This document shows positions 47,355-58,250 of a stretch of 64,000 nt of DNA, one piece after another; within the stretch, counting starts at the first letter, position 1, and each line of letters opens with the position of its first letter. The notes below the pieces were generated by a model. It ran no database searches. It saw only the letters and a list, made by a program, of their open reading frames with translations, and was not told where the DNA came from. The translations under genes were made by a program, and so were the position numbers. Source of the stretch: Microbacterium sp. VKM Ac-2870 (lineage in GTDB: Bacteria; Actinomycetota; Actinomycetes; Actinomycetales; Microbacteriaceae); assembly GCF_015350795.1 (NCBI RefSeq), contig NZ_JADKSH010000001.1, positions 248,461 to 312,460 of the forward strand, given 5' to 3'.

Positions 47355-48352
47355 GCACACCCGACCAGCCCGATACTCCCCAGCTGACCCGCCGGCAGTT
47401 GCGCGAAATGCGCAACACCGCCTCGACGCCGGTGATCACCCCCGAAGAAGCCCAGAAATCTGCCGAAGCTGCAGAGTCGGCGGTACCCGTCGCGGCGCCG
47501 CTGCCGCGCGCCGCAGAGCCCGTCGACGTCGCTGAGGCGCCGCCCGCGGCATCCGATGTCGACCTCGAAGCCCACGCGGTGACCCGCCGCGCCGCGCGTC
47601 GCCAGGAGCGTCTGCGCACCGCATCCGTTCCGGTCAGCGACGGCACCGTGTCCGCCGCCGGCGCTCCGGCCGAGGTTGCCTCGGAGGTTCCCGCAGAGAC
47701 GCCCGTCGAGGCTCCTGCGCAACAGGTGGCGGAGGACATCGCCGCAGAGCCGGCCCCGGCGACGGAAACCGAGGCCGACGAATCGGACGCCGCTCCCGCG
47801 TTGACGCACGAACCGCTCGCGGAAGTCGATGAACCGCACGACGAACGACCCGTCGTCGCCCCGACCTTCGGCTCGGGTCTGCTCGCCGGCGACGGCGTGG
47901 AGTTGGAGCTGCCCGCGTCGTTCGACCAATTGCTCGGGCGGGGGAGCACCGCCACCGGCGCACTCTCCGCGCCGAACGCGCTCATTCTCTCGCAGACGCC
48001 GGAGACGGGTTCGTTCGTCTCTCCGGTGACCGCGACCGGTGAAGTGCTCATCACGGGGACGTTCTCGCTTCCCGATTCGTTCGGGTCGACGGGAACGCTG
48101 CCCGGCAGCGCGGACAACAAAGAGACGGATGCCGTGCTCGTCGACGGTGAGCTTCCGGCCGCATCGTCGCCGACTCCGATCGCGGCCAGCTCCGCGATCA
48201 GCACCATCAAGAGCGCCGAAGACATCATCAAACCACCGGCACCGGAGAAGGGCAGCCGACTCATGCTGGCGCTGGTGATCACCGCCGGCGCGCTCGCCCT
48301 CGCCCTCACGGGTGTCCTGATTGTCGCCCTCGTGACGGGAGCCTTCCGATGA
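47351..48352 (+). CDS. Hypothetical Ala/Pro/Glu-rich protein with C-terminal membrane helix, 333 aa
   Basis: A long, low-complexity cytoplasmic region rich in Ala, Pro and Glu, with two short basic segments ([13 protein letters not shown] at about 12-24 and [15 protein letters not shown] near residue 80), followed by a Ser/Thr/Gly region ([18 protein letters not shown]) and one C-terminal membrane helix (about 305-330) with only a few residues after it. This is tail-anchored topology. No known domain. It overlaps nadD and rsfS by 4 nt on either side, so it is co-translated with them. Similar proteins occur at this place in related genera. Confidence 0.85.
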   Translation: MSTPDQPDTPQLTRRQLREMRNTASTPVITPEEAQKSAEAAESAVPVAAPLPRAAEPVDVAEAPPAASDVDLEAHAVTRRAARRQERLRTASVPVSDGTVSAAGAPAEVASEVPAETPVEAPAQQVAEDIAAEPAPATETEADESDAAPALTHEPLAEVDEPHDERPVVAPTFGSGLLAGDGVELELPASFDQLLGRGSTATGALSAPNALILSQTPETGSFVSPVTATGEVLITGTFSLPDSFGSTGTLPGSADNKETDAVLVDGELPAASSPTPIAASSAISTIKSAEDIIKPPAPEKGSRLMLALVITAGALALALTGVLIVALVTGAFR

Positions 48353-48726
48353 CCGCTGCTGACAGCACCCGATATCTCGTCGCGATCGCCGCGGCGGCGG
48401 CCGAAAGCAAAGGCGCCGAAGACCTCCTCGCTTTCGACGTGTCCGAGCCGCTTCCGTTGGTCGACGTCTTCCTCCTCGCGACCGGCTCGAGCGAGCGCAA
48501 CGTCGCCGCCATCGCGGATGCCGTCGAAGAAGCCATGCATGAGAACGGTGTCAAGCGCCTTCGTCGCGAAGGACGACACGAGTCGCGATGGGTTCTGCTC
48601 GACTTCGGCGACCTCGTGGTGCACGTTTTCCACGAGCAGGAGCGTGTGTTCTACGGGCTGGAACGACTGTGGAAGGACTGCCCGATCGTTGCGATCGAGG
48701 CCGTGGCACCCGCGTCGGCAGAGTGA
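48349..48726 (+). CDS. rsfS: Ribosomal silencing factor RsfS
   Basis: 125 residues, RsfS/YbeB/iojap family. LLAFDVSEPLPLVDVFLLATGSSERNVAAIADAVEEA and the end LVVHVFHEQERVFYGLERLW are the signatures. It binds L14 and blocks subunit joining when nutrients are low. ATG 48349 overlaps the upstream stop as ATGA. The gene ends the nadD run and is followed by tRNA-Ala, a common order. Confidence 0.96.
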   Translation: MTAADSTRYLVAIAAAAAESKGAEDLLAFDVSEPLPLVDVFLLATGSSERNVAAIADAVEEAMHENGVKRLRREGRHESRWVLLDFGDLVVHVFHEQERVFYGLERLWKDCPIVAIEAVAPASAE

Positions 48727-48756
48727 GCCGTGTTCGTCGGCCCCCTCGAGATGTAG

Positions 48757-48762
48757 TAAGCT
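48757..48762 (+). promoter_or_regulatory. tRNA-Ala -10 candidate
   Basis: TAAGCT 35 nt before the tRNA, within an imperfect CCCCTC/GAGGGG inverted repeat (48742-48769 region). -35 is weak. Confidence 0.4.
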
Positions 48763-48797
48763 TGAGGGGTTGCCGCGAGCGGGAACACAACGAAAAC

Positions 48798-48870
48798 GGG
48801 CCTGTGGCGCAGCTGGTAGCGCACCTGCATGGCATGCAGGGGGTCAGGGGTTCGAGTCCCCTCAGGTCCA
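48798..48870 (+). tRNA. tRNA-Ala (GGC)
   Basis: A 73-nt cloverleaf: acceptor GGGCCTG/CAGGTCC with one G-U pair, anticodon stem CCTGC/GCAGG around the loop ATGGCAT with anticodon GGC (reads GCC), T-arm AGGGGTTCGAGTCCCCT, discriminator A. A CC follows, so the CCA is only partly encoded. Confidence 0.96.
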
Positions 48871-48877
48871 CCGTATG

Positions 48878-48909
48878 AAGAGCCCGGCCTTTCGGCCGGG
48901 CTCTTTTTT
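48878..48909 (+). terminator. Terminator after tRNA-Ala
   Basis: 12-bp perfect stem (48878-48889 and 48894-48905) with a 4-nt loop, followed by a T run: a classical intrinsic terminator. Confidence 0.95.
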
Positions 48910-49026
48910 CGTGCGGTGTCGCGCCATTCCTGAATGAATGCTGTGTGTTCGCGGGGATCAGCGGTAGCGTCCTTTCGTGGCCCGGCGACAGCTCGAGGCT
49001 TTTCGCTCACGGATGGAGTTGCACCG

Positions 49027-50943
49027 ATGAAGTTCTTCCAACGACTCGGCAGGTCGATCATGCTGCCGGTCGCTGTGCTGCCGGTCGCCGCGATTCTCTC
49101 CGGCATCTCGTACTGGATCAGTTCAGCAGCGGGCGGCGCGAACATCGTGTCGGCCTTCCTCGGAGCAGCCGGTGGTGCCCTGCTCGACAACATGCCCCTG
49201 CTGTTCGCGGTCGGCGTGTCGATCGGCATGGCGAACAAGAGCGATGGCACGTCGGCGCTCGCGGGTCTGGTGTCGTGGCTGACCATCACCACGCTGCTCG
49301 CTCCAGCGACCATGCAAAAGCTGCTCGGAATAGGCGAACTCACCGACGTGAATCCCGCGTTCGGCAAGGTGCAGAACGTCTTCGTCGGCATCGTCGCCGG
49401 TCTCATCGGGGCGTGGTGCTACAACCGCTTCAAAGACACCAAGCTGCCCGATGCGCTGTCCTTCTTCTCGGGCAAGCGCTCGGTCGCCATCGTCACCGCG
49501 GGCCTGTCGCTCGTCGTCGCGGTCGTCCTGATGTTCGTCTGGCCGGTCGTCTACGGCGCTCTGGTCACCTTCGGCGAGTGGATCGCGACGCTGGGTCCGG
49601 TCGGTGCCGGTCTCTACGGCTTCATGAACCGGTTGCTCATCCCGACCGGCCTGCACCACGCTCTCAACTCGGTGTTCTGGTTCGACGTCGCCGGCATCAA
49701 CGATCTGGTCAACTTCCTCAACGGCACCGGCACCTACGGCGTCACCGGCCAGTACATGGCCGGGTTCTTCCCGATCATGATGTTCGGTCTGCCCGGTGCC
49801 GCGTTGGCCATGTACCTGACGGCCGACTCGCGGCGCAAGAAGATCACCTACGGCATCATGCTCTCGGGCGCGATCGCCTCGTTCTTCGTAGGTGTCACCG
49901 AGCCGCTCGAGTTCTCCTTCATGTTCGTCGCTCCGTGGCTGTACCTGATTCACGCGGTCTTCACCGGCATCTCGGTGATGATCGCGGCAATGCTGCCCAC
50001 ACGACTCGGTTTCGGGTTCTCGGCGGGCTTCATCGACATGGTGCTGCAGTGGACCAACCCGATGGCCGAGAATCCCTGGATCCTTCTGCTGCTCGGTATC
50101 GCCTGGTTCTTCATCTACTTCTTCACGTTCTACTTCGTGATCAAACGGTTCAACCTGAAGACTCCGGGTCGTGGTGATGAGCTCGACGAGCAGGATGCCG
50201 ACAACATCGGCACCAGCCTCTCGGGGTACCACGGCACGGCCGAGAAGTTCATCGCGGCGCTCGGCGGCAAGCAGAACATCATCGACGTCGACAACTGCGC
50301 CACCCGCCTGCGGATGGAGATCGCCGACACCAGCAAGGTCGACGAGCACGCGCTCAAGCGTGCCGGCGCTGCCGGCACCATCAAGCCGGGCGGCAACGCC
50401 GTGCAGGTCGTCTACGGTCTGAACGTGCAGTTCGTGAAGGACGCGATGGAGGACATCCTGAACGATCGCTTCGTCGGGGCAGAACCCGCAGGCGCGGACA
50501 CCGCACCGGAACACCGCACCGCCACGCGCGTGGCGCCCGCCGTTCTCCAACTGCGCCAGCCGGTGGCGGGAACGATCGTTGCGTTGTCGCAGGTGCCCGA
50601 TCCGATGTTCGCTCAGGGAACGATGGGACCGGGGCTCGCCATCGACCCCACCGGCGACACGATCATCGCGCCCGCCGGCGGCACCGTCGCGTCGGTGTTC
50701 CCCACCGGCCATGCGATCGGGCTCGCCCTCGCCGACGGCACGGAGCTGTTGATCCACGTCGGTATCGACACGGTGGAGATGAAGGGTGACGGATTCGAGA
50801 CGCTCGTGAAGGCGGGCGACACCGTCAGCGCGGGCACGCCGTTGATCCGCTTCGACGCCGACAAGATCCGCGCGGCGGGCCACTCCGCGATCACTCCCGT
50901 GATCGTGCTCAACAACGAAAGCGCAACCGTCGAGTTCGTCTGA
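49027..50943 (+). CDS. nagE: PTS EIICBA for glucose/N-acetylglucosamine
   Basis: 638 residues containing all three PTS domains. EIIC (1 to about 380) has 8-10 helices and the signatures NRLLIPTGLHHALNSVFWF and GVTEPLEFSFMFVAPW. EIIB follows with phospho-Cys424 in DNCATRLRM, and EIIA has the phospho-His577 in LLIHVGIDTVEMKG with a supporting His562. It takes up and phosphorylates an amino sugar or glucose at the expense of PEP, via HPr and EI, which are not in this window. GGAG 8 nt before ATG 49027 supports the start. The choice between glucose and GlcNAc is by similarity of EIIC only. Confidence 0.93.
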   Translation: MKFFQRLGRSIMLPVAVLPVAAILSGISYWISSAAGGANIVSAFLGAAGGALLDNMPLLFAVGVSIGMANKSDGTSALAGLVSWLTITTLLAPATMQKLLGIGELTDVNPAFGKVQNVFVGIVAGLIGAWCYNRFKDTKLPDALSFFSGKRSVAIVTAGLSLVVAVVLMFVWPVVYGALVTFGEWIATLGPVGAGLYGFMNRLLIPTGLHHALNSVFWFDVAGINDLVNFLNGTGTYGVTGQYMAGFFPIMMFGLPGAALAMYLTADSRRKKITYGIMLSGAIASFFVGVTEPLEFSFMFVAPWLYLIHAVFTGISVMIAAMLPTRLGFGFSAGFIDMVLQWTNPMAENPWILLLLGIAWFFIYFFTFYFVIKRFNLKTPGRGDELDEQDADNIGTSLSGYHGTAEKFIAALGGKQNIIDVDNCATRLRMEIADTSKVDEHALKRAGAAGTIKPGGNAVQVVYGLNVQFVKDAMEDILNDRFVGAEPAGADTAPEHRTATRVAPAVLQLRQPVAGTIVALSQVPDPMFAQGTMGPGLAIDPTGDTIIAPAGGTVASVFPTGHAIGLALADGTELLIHVGIDTVEMKGDGFETLVKAGDTVSAGTPLIRFDADKIRAAGHSAITPVIVLNNESATVEFV

Positions 50944-50958
50944 TCGAGCGGCGCGCGC

Positions 50959-50993
50959 GGAGGGGTGGGTGGCAGACAGCCGCCCACCCCTCC
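50959..50993. terminator. Bidirectional terminator
   Basis: 15-bp stem with one G-U pair (50959-50973 and 50979-50993) and AGACA loop, between convergent nagE and the SRAP gene. Confidence 0.75.
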
Positions 50994-50999
50994 CGCGTG

Positions 51000-51710
51000 T
51001 CAGGAAACAGGCGCGATGAGTTCGGGGCCGTTGTTGCGGACGTTTCCGACCGCGCTGCCGACTTCGCGCAGCAGCAGCCCATCGACGAGGGCCGGCGCTG
51101 CGTCGACGGTGGCGTCGAGCAGATCACCGACGTTCTCGGTCGTGGGGTCGAGCCAGACATCGGCGTAGTCGGCATCGATGAAAAGTGGCATCCGGGCATG
51201 GATCGAGCCCAACTGCCCCACCGCCTCCCGCGTCATGATGGTGAAGCTGAGCACCCAACGGGCGGGGTCGTCCGGTGCCTTTGCGGGGTCTTTCCACCAC
51301 TCGTAGAGCCCGGCGAAGAACAGGGGAGCGTCGTCGGCAGGGTGCACGTAGTAAGGCGTCTTGGCTCCGTCTTCGGTCTTCCACTCGAAATAGCCGGATG
51401 CCGGGATGATCGCTCGACGGGCGATGAGCGCCTGCCGGAACATCGGTTTGTCTTCGACCTCTTCGGAGCGGGCGTTGATTGCCTTCGCACCGATGCCGAC
51501 ATCTTTCGCCCAACTGGGCACCAGACCCCATCGCGCCGCCTCCAGGCGGCGGGTGGGCGGCTCCGTCTTCGCCGAGTCGAGCACGATGGCCACCCGGTCG
51601 GTGGGCGCGACGTTGTAGGAGGGTTCGGGAAGGGCGTCACCGACGACGTCGACTCTGAGCACTCCGACGAGTTCGGATCCGGAGCTGCCTACGACGAAAC
51701 GTCCGCACAT
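51000..51710 (-). CDS. yedK: SRAP-domain protein (YedK/HMCES-like)
   Basis: 236 residues beginning MCGRF; Cys2, exposed after Met removal, forms a thiazolidine crosslink with abasic sites in single-stranded DNA. Conserved YNVAPTDRVAIV, RWGLVPSW, NARSE, CSEW-like GYFEWKT and the late SIHARMP His are all present. It shields abasic sites during replication. ATG 51710 has TAGGCT 6 nt upstream, a leaderless promoter whose TAG is the stop codon of the App1 gene. The active residues are complete. Confidence 0.95.
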   Translation of the reverse strand: MCGRFVVGSSGSELVGVLRVDVVGDALPEPSYNVAPTDRVAIVLDSAKTEPPTRRLEAARWGLVPSWAKDVGIGAKAINARSEEVEDKPMFRQALIARRAIIPASGYFEWKTEDGAKTPYYVHPADDAPLFFAGLYEWWKDPAKAPDDPARWVLSFTIMTREAVGQLGSIHARMPLFIDADYADVWLDPTTENVGDLLDATVDAAPALVDGLLLREVGSAVGNVRNNGPELIAPVS

Positions 51711-51716
51711 GCGGCC

Positions 51717-51722
51717 AGCCTA
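51717..51722 (-). promoter_or_regulatory. -10 hexamer of the SRAP gene, overlapping the App1 stop codon
   Basis: TAGGCT on the minus strand, 6 nt before ATG 51710; its first three bases (51722-51720) are the TAG stop of the App1 gene. Confidence 0.55.
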
Positions 51723-52790
51723 CGCGGGGCCTCCGACACCGTCTGCGCCGACCTCGACGACGCCGATCTCGGCGAGACGGTCCAGCAGCGCGGCACCATC
51801 GTCGCCGGTCACCCAGGGCACTCCTGCCGCCGAATGGTCATCGACCGCGGTACGTCCGCCGGCAAGCACGGCCTCGGCCGACGACAGCCGCCGAATCGCG
51901 ACAGCAGTGACGTGCTCGGGATGGGCGCTGGTGAACTCCGTGTAGAGCGCATCGTCGTGCTGACCGTCGTCGCCGATCAGCATCCACGTGACCTGGGGGA
52001 ACTCCCGCGCCAGGCGGCGGAGGTTCTCTTCTTTGTGCGCGCGACCGCTGCGGAACCAACGATCGTGCGTGGGGCCCCAGTCGGTGAGCAGGAGCGCCCC
52101 CGGCGGAAAGAGGTGGCGACGCAGGAAGCGCTGCAGCGTGGGGGCGACGTTCCAGGCGCCGGTCGACAGATACACGACGGGTGCTCCGGGGTGATCGCGC
52201 ACGAGACGCTCCAGGAGAACCGCCATCCCGGGCACCGGTTGACGTGCGTGCTCATCCAGCACGAAGGAGTTCCATGCCGCCACGAGCGGACGCGGAAGAG
52301 CAGTCACCATCACGGTGTCATCGACATCGGAGATCACGCCGAATCGCACATCGGATCCGACGATGAACACGCGGGTTTCGAACGGCTCGGATCCCTCGAC
52401 GCTCATCGTCAACGGCTGCCAGCCGGGCTGCAGACGGGCGGGGAGCACGGTGTCGATCACGCCGCCGCGGTCAGCCACGACGTCGTGACTGACACCGTCG
52501 ACAGTGACTGTCACGTGGGCATACCCGACCGGAACCGCGGCGAAACTCCGCCATCCGCGCACGCTGGCGTCGTCACCGCGGTGGCGCGCGCGACGACGAG
52601 GTCGCACGGTCGGCACGATCAGCACACGGCCGAGGACGCGCACCCAGTCCTCGCCGCCATAGCCGGGGTAAGCCGACACGCTGGGTCGCAGACCGCGCGC
52701 GCGGGCGCGGCGCTCGCGCCAGGCGTGAAAGCGGTACTCCAGACGTGCGATCCAGAGCACCTTGACACGCGGTGCGGGTGTGGCGTGCAT
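51720..52790 (-). CDS. App1-like phosphatidate phosphatase family protein (DUF2183)
   Basis: 356 residues. An N-terminal all-beta region (about 40-150) precedes the App1 catalytic domain, with the HAD-like motif VISDVDDTVMVTALP (about 170-185), PGMAVLLERLV, FLRRHLFPPGALLLTDWGPT and the late MLIGDDGQHDDALY acidic motif. App1 in yeast hydrolyses phosphatidate to diacylglycerol; the bacterial substrate is not known. The start is ATG 52790, 4 nt after the dedA stop, so the two are probably co-translated. The upstream open frame runs through dedA and is rejected. Confidence 0.9.
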   Translation of the reverse strand: MHATPAPRVKVLWIARLEYRFHAWRERRARARGLRPSVSAYPGYGGEDWVRVLGRVLIVPTVRPRRRARHRGDDASVRGWRSFAAVPVGYAHVTVTVDGVSHDVVADRGGVIDTVLPARLQPGWQPLTMSVEGSEPFETRVFIVGSDVRFGVISDVDDTVMVTALPRPLVAAWNSFVLDEHARQPVPGMAVLLERLVRDHPGAPVVYLSTGAWNVAPTLQRFLRRHLFPPGALLLTDWGPTHDRWFRSGRAHKEENLRRLAREFPQVTWMLIGDDGQHDDALYTEFTSAHPEHVTAVAIRRLSSAEAVLAGGRTAVDDHSAAGVPWVTGDDGAALLDRLAEIGVVEVGADGVGGPA

Positions 52791-52794
52791 CGCT

Positions 52795-53478
52795 TCAGTC
52801 TCCCATGCTGCGGGCGGAGTCGCCGTCGGCATCCTCGTCACCGAGGCGCATGTGGCGGGCCTCGCGGGCAACGATGATCCGCTTGGCGAGGTACGCGAGA
52901 ACGAGGAAGACGACGATCACGCCCACGAAGAGGTAGCCCGCGAAATGCAACCGATCGGCGAGTTCCCGGTACGTGCCGGCGGCGGCGGCCGCCACGCTGA
53001 CGTACGCGCTCGCCCACACCGCGCACGCGGGCGCGGTCCAGGCCAGGAATCGTCGGTAGGAGAACCCGCTCATGCCCACCGTCAGCGGAACGAGCGAGTG
53101 CAGCACCGGCAAGAATCTCGAAAGGAAGATCGCGGGGCCCCCACGGCGGCGGAGGTAGAGCTCGGCGCGCGTCCAGTTGTCCTCGCCGATGCGGCGCCCG
53201 AGACGGGAGAAGCGGATGCGCGGGCCCAGCCATCGCCCGAGCCAGAAGCCGATACTCTCGCCGATCAGTGCGCCCAGCACGACGACGAGAACGAGGATCA
53301 CGCCCTCGGTCACCGACCCGACGGCCGTGGAGACGACGATCACGACGGTGTCACCGGGCACGATCAGCCCTACGAGCACGCTCGTCTCCAAGACGATCGC
53401 GATGCCCGCGAGAACCGTGCGAAGGACGGGGTCCACACTCTGCACGGAATCGAGCAGCCAGGTGAGGAACTCGTTCAC
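52795..53478 (-). CDS. DedA-family membrane protein
   Basis: 227 residues with five to six hydrophobic helices. The family signatures are ETSVLVGLIVPGDTVVIV near residue 31, LGALIGESIGFWLGRWLG, FLSRFLPVLHSLVPLTVGMSG and a basic C-terminal part ending in Asp/Glu. DedA proteins act in membrane lipid transport, including recycling of undecaprenyl phosphate, and polymyxin resistance in some bacteria. GTG 53478 has TAGGCT 6 nt upstream and no ribosome site. It is coupled to the App1 gene downstream and divergent from pabB. Confidence 0.93.
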   Translation of the reverse strand: MNEFLTWLLDSVQSVDPVLRTVLAGIAIVLETSVLVGLIVPGDTVVIVVSTAVGSVTEGVILVLVVVLGALIGESIGFWLGRWLGPRIRFSRLGRRIGEDNWTRAELYLRRRGGPAIFLSRFLPVLHSLVPLTVGMSGFSYRRFLAWTAPACAVWASAYVSVAAAAAGTYRELADRLHFAGYLFVGVIVVFLVLAYLAKRIIVAREARHMRLGDEDADGDSARSMGD

Positions 53479-53484
53479 GTCCTC

Positions 53485-53490
53485 AGCCTA
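53485..53490 (-). promoter_or_regulatory. -10 hexamer of the dedA operon
   Basis: TAGGCT on the minus strand, 6 nt before GTG 53478. Confidence 0.5.
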
Positions 53491-53551
53491 GGCGTGAGCC
53501 GGTTGTGCGCACGCTGTGCACGGCCCGTGGGATGCGCCGCCCGGCGCGGTC

Positions 53552-53557
53552 TAGCCT
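53552..53557 (+). promoter_or_regulatory. -10 hexamer of pabB
   Basis: TAGCCT 6 nt before ATG 53564; leaderless. Confidence 0.5.
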
Positions 53558-53563
53558 GAGAGG

Positions 53564-54886
53564 ATGCCGCCGAGCGTCGCCTGCTACCCCGTGCCGTGGA
53601 CGGATCCGGCGGTGATCTTCGCCGGCGGGTGGGGCGACCAGGACAACGTGTTCTGGCTCGATGCCGGGCCGGGGGCGACGGAGGGCTTCAGCTGGATGGG
53701 CACCGGCACGCCACACGATCGGGCGCCGCGAGACGTCGTGCTGACGGCATCCGCCGACGAGCAGTCGGTACCCGGCGGCTTTGTCGGCGGATGGGTGGGA
53801 TGGGCGGGGTACGACGACGCCGCCGCGGCGGCGGGAGCGCCCGCAGCATATGCGGCCGGGGACGGACCTGCCCAGCTCTGGTTGCAGGTCGAACGTGTCA
53901 TCGCGTTCGACCACGATGCGGGTGCCTGCTGGGTGATTGCCGAGCCGGCGGACCTTCCGGCGGCGGTCGCCGACCTCGAGCGCTGGCGTCACTCCGCTGC
54001 CCGCGTCGATGTGCTCCTCGCGCCGAACCCGGTCCTCCCGACCGCCACGGTGCTCGCACGTCACACGCCGCATCAGTACCGCGCACTCATCGAGCGCTGC
54101 CGCGAGGCGATCCGCGCGGGTGATGCCTACCAGTTGTGCCTCACCACCCGATTCGACGTCGCGGCATCCGCGCCGTTCGATCCCGTCACGACCTACCTGG
54201 CCCTGCGTACACGCCTCCCCGCCCACCACGGCGGGTTCATCCGCAGCAGAGCGTTCGCGCTCCTCAGCGCGAGCCCGGAGCGTTTTCTCGACGTGGACGG
54301 TGGCGTGGTGCGCACGCGGCCCATCAAGGGGACGCGGCGGCGCGGCGGGAGCGACGCCGAAGACGCCGCCCTCGCGCAAGAGCTCGTCGACAGCGTCAAA
54401 GAGCGCGCGGAGAACGTGATGATCGTCGACCTGATGCGCAACGACCTGCAACGCGTATGCCTGCCGGGTTCGGTGAGCGCGGAACGGCTGCTGGAGGTGG
54501 AATCGTTCTCGGCCGTGCATCAGCTGGTCAGCACGGTCAGCGGTCGCCTGGCGCCCCGAACGACGGTGGGCGACCTGCTCGACGCGGCTTTCCCGGCGGG
54601 CAGCATGACGGGCGCGCCGAAACTGTCCGCGATGACGATCCTCCACGGCCTCGAAGCCGCGCCGCGGGGGATCTACGCGGGATGCTTCGGCTGGGTCGGC
54701 CGCGACGGTCGTGCCGACCTGGCGATGACGATCCGCTCGATCGTGCTGCACCCGGGCGGCGCCTACGTCGGCGCAGGCGGCGGCATCACGTGGCTGTCGG
54801 AGCCCGACGCAGAAGTGGCGGAGGTCGGCATCAAAGCCCGCGCTCCGCTGGCGGCACTGGGTGCCGCCCTGCCGCCGGGATGGTGA
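53564..54886 (+). CDS. pabB: Aminodeoxychorismate synthase component I
   Basis: 440 residues, anthranilate-synthase component I fold. The chorismate-binding core carries [12 protein letters not shown], the catalytic [16 protein letters not shown] segment and [17 protein letters not shown]. The PIKGT Lys marks aminodeoxychorismate rather than anthranilate synthase. With a PabA glutaminase (not here) and PabC it makes p-aminobenzoate for folate. The N-terminal part is short, as in actinobacterial PabB. No trp genes are adjacent. Confidence 0.92.
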   Translation: MPPSVACYPVPWTDPAVIFAGGWGDQDNVFWLDAGPGATEGFSWMGTGTPHDRAPRDVVLTASADEQSVPGGFVGGWVGWAGYDDAAAAAGAPAAYAAGDGPAQLWLQVERVIAFDHDAGACWVIAEPADLPAAVADLERWRHSAARVDVLLAPNPVLPTATVLARHTPHQYRALIERCREAIRAGDAYQLCLTTRFDVAASAPFDPVTTYLALRTRLPAHHGGFIRSRAFALLSASPERFLDVDGGVVRTRPIKGTRRRGGSDAEDAALAQELVDSVKERAENVMIVDLMRNDLQRVCLPGSVSAERLLEVESFSAVHQLVSTVSGRLAPRTTVGDLLDAAFPAGSMTGAPKLSAMTILHGLEAAPRGIYAGCFGWVGRDGRADLAMTIRSIVLHPGGAYVGAGGGITWLSEPDAEVAEVGIKARAPLAALGAALPPGW

Positions 54887-54956
54887 GACGGGTCCGCTAA
54901 CCTGGAAGCACGCCTCACGGGCGTTCCCGAGTTTCCAGATTGGTCTTTCCCTTCTC

Positions 54957-57539
<2,583 letters not shown>

Positions 57540-57545
57540 GTCGGG

Positions 57546-57574
57546 CGCGACTCCTCCCCACCGGTGGAGTCGCG
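57546..57574 (+). terminator. Hairpin between leuS and comEA
   Basis: 9-bp perfect arms CGCGACTCC (57546-57554) and GGAGTCGCG (57566-57574), just after the leuS stop. It overlaps the most upstream comEA start GTG (57564), which argues for a later comEA start (57633 or 57639). Confidence 0.5.
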
Positions 57575-58250
57575 TCGGCTGTCCACCGATGCTCGTGCAG
57601 CGCCGCTGAGGCGACGAGCCGCGTGGCACCGTGTGCGAGTGAGTTCGTCTCCGCCCGTCGATGTCACGCGGTCAGCCGCTGACGTCCACCGCGCCCGGCA
57701 AAGGCGCATCGGCACGGGCGCGGCGATCGTCCTGGTGTTGGCCGTCGCCGCGATCGCCGTGGGCATCGGGGTGGTGCGCACCACGGCCTCTCCCGCCGCA
57801 TCGGTCAGTATTGCCGTCGACGACAGCGCTGTCCCACCGCTCTACGTGCATGTGTCCGGTGCGGTCGCCCATCCGGGACTGTATCGGCTCGACGACGGCG
57901 CACGCGTCGTGGACGTGATCGCAGCGGCGGGTGGTCTCAACGACGACGCCGACGACGCGGCGGTCAACCTCGCGCGGCCTCTGAGCGATGGCGAGCAGCT
58001 GCGCATTCCGGTTCGCGGCGAGACGGGTCCGTCCGGCGTCCCGACAGGGCAGAGCGACGGGCGGATCAATCTCAATACCGCGGATGCCGCGGCGCTCGAT
58101 ACCCTGCCGCGTATCGGTCCCGCTCTGGCCGCGCGGATCATCGCCTGGCGTGAGGAGAACGGGCGCTTCACAAGCGTCGACGATCTCCTGTCTGTGCCAG
58201 GCATCGGCGACAAGATGATCGCCGGGTTGCGTGAGCTGGTGACGCTGTGA
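57564..58250 (+). CDS. comEA: ComEA-like DNA-binding competence protein
   Basis: Up to 228 residues; a shorter start at GTG 57633 or 57639 is equally likely. One membrane helix (about residues 50-71 of the long form) is followed by an extracytoplasmic SLBB domain (VHVSGAVAHPGLYRLDDGARV) and two helix-hairpin-helix motifs (INLNTADAAALDTLPRIGP and FTSVDDLLSVPGIGDKM). ComEA binds duplex DNA at the outer side of the membrane and passes it to ComEC. The stop overlaps comEC as GTGA. No pilus genes are present here. Confidence 0.9.
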   Translation: MESRRLSTDARAAPLRRRAAWHRVRVSSSPPVDVTRSAADVHRARQRRIGTGAAIVLVLAVAAIAVGIGVVRTTASPAASVSIAVDDSAVPPLYVHVSGAVAHPGLYRLDDGARVVDVIAAAGGLNDDADDAAVNLARPLSDGEQLRIPVRGETGPSGVPTGQSDGRINLNTADAAALDTLPRIGPALAARIIAWREENGRFTSVDDLLSVPGIGDKMIAGLRELVTL

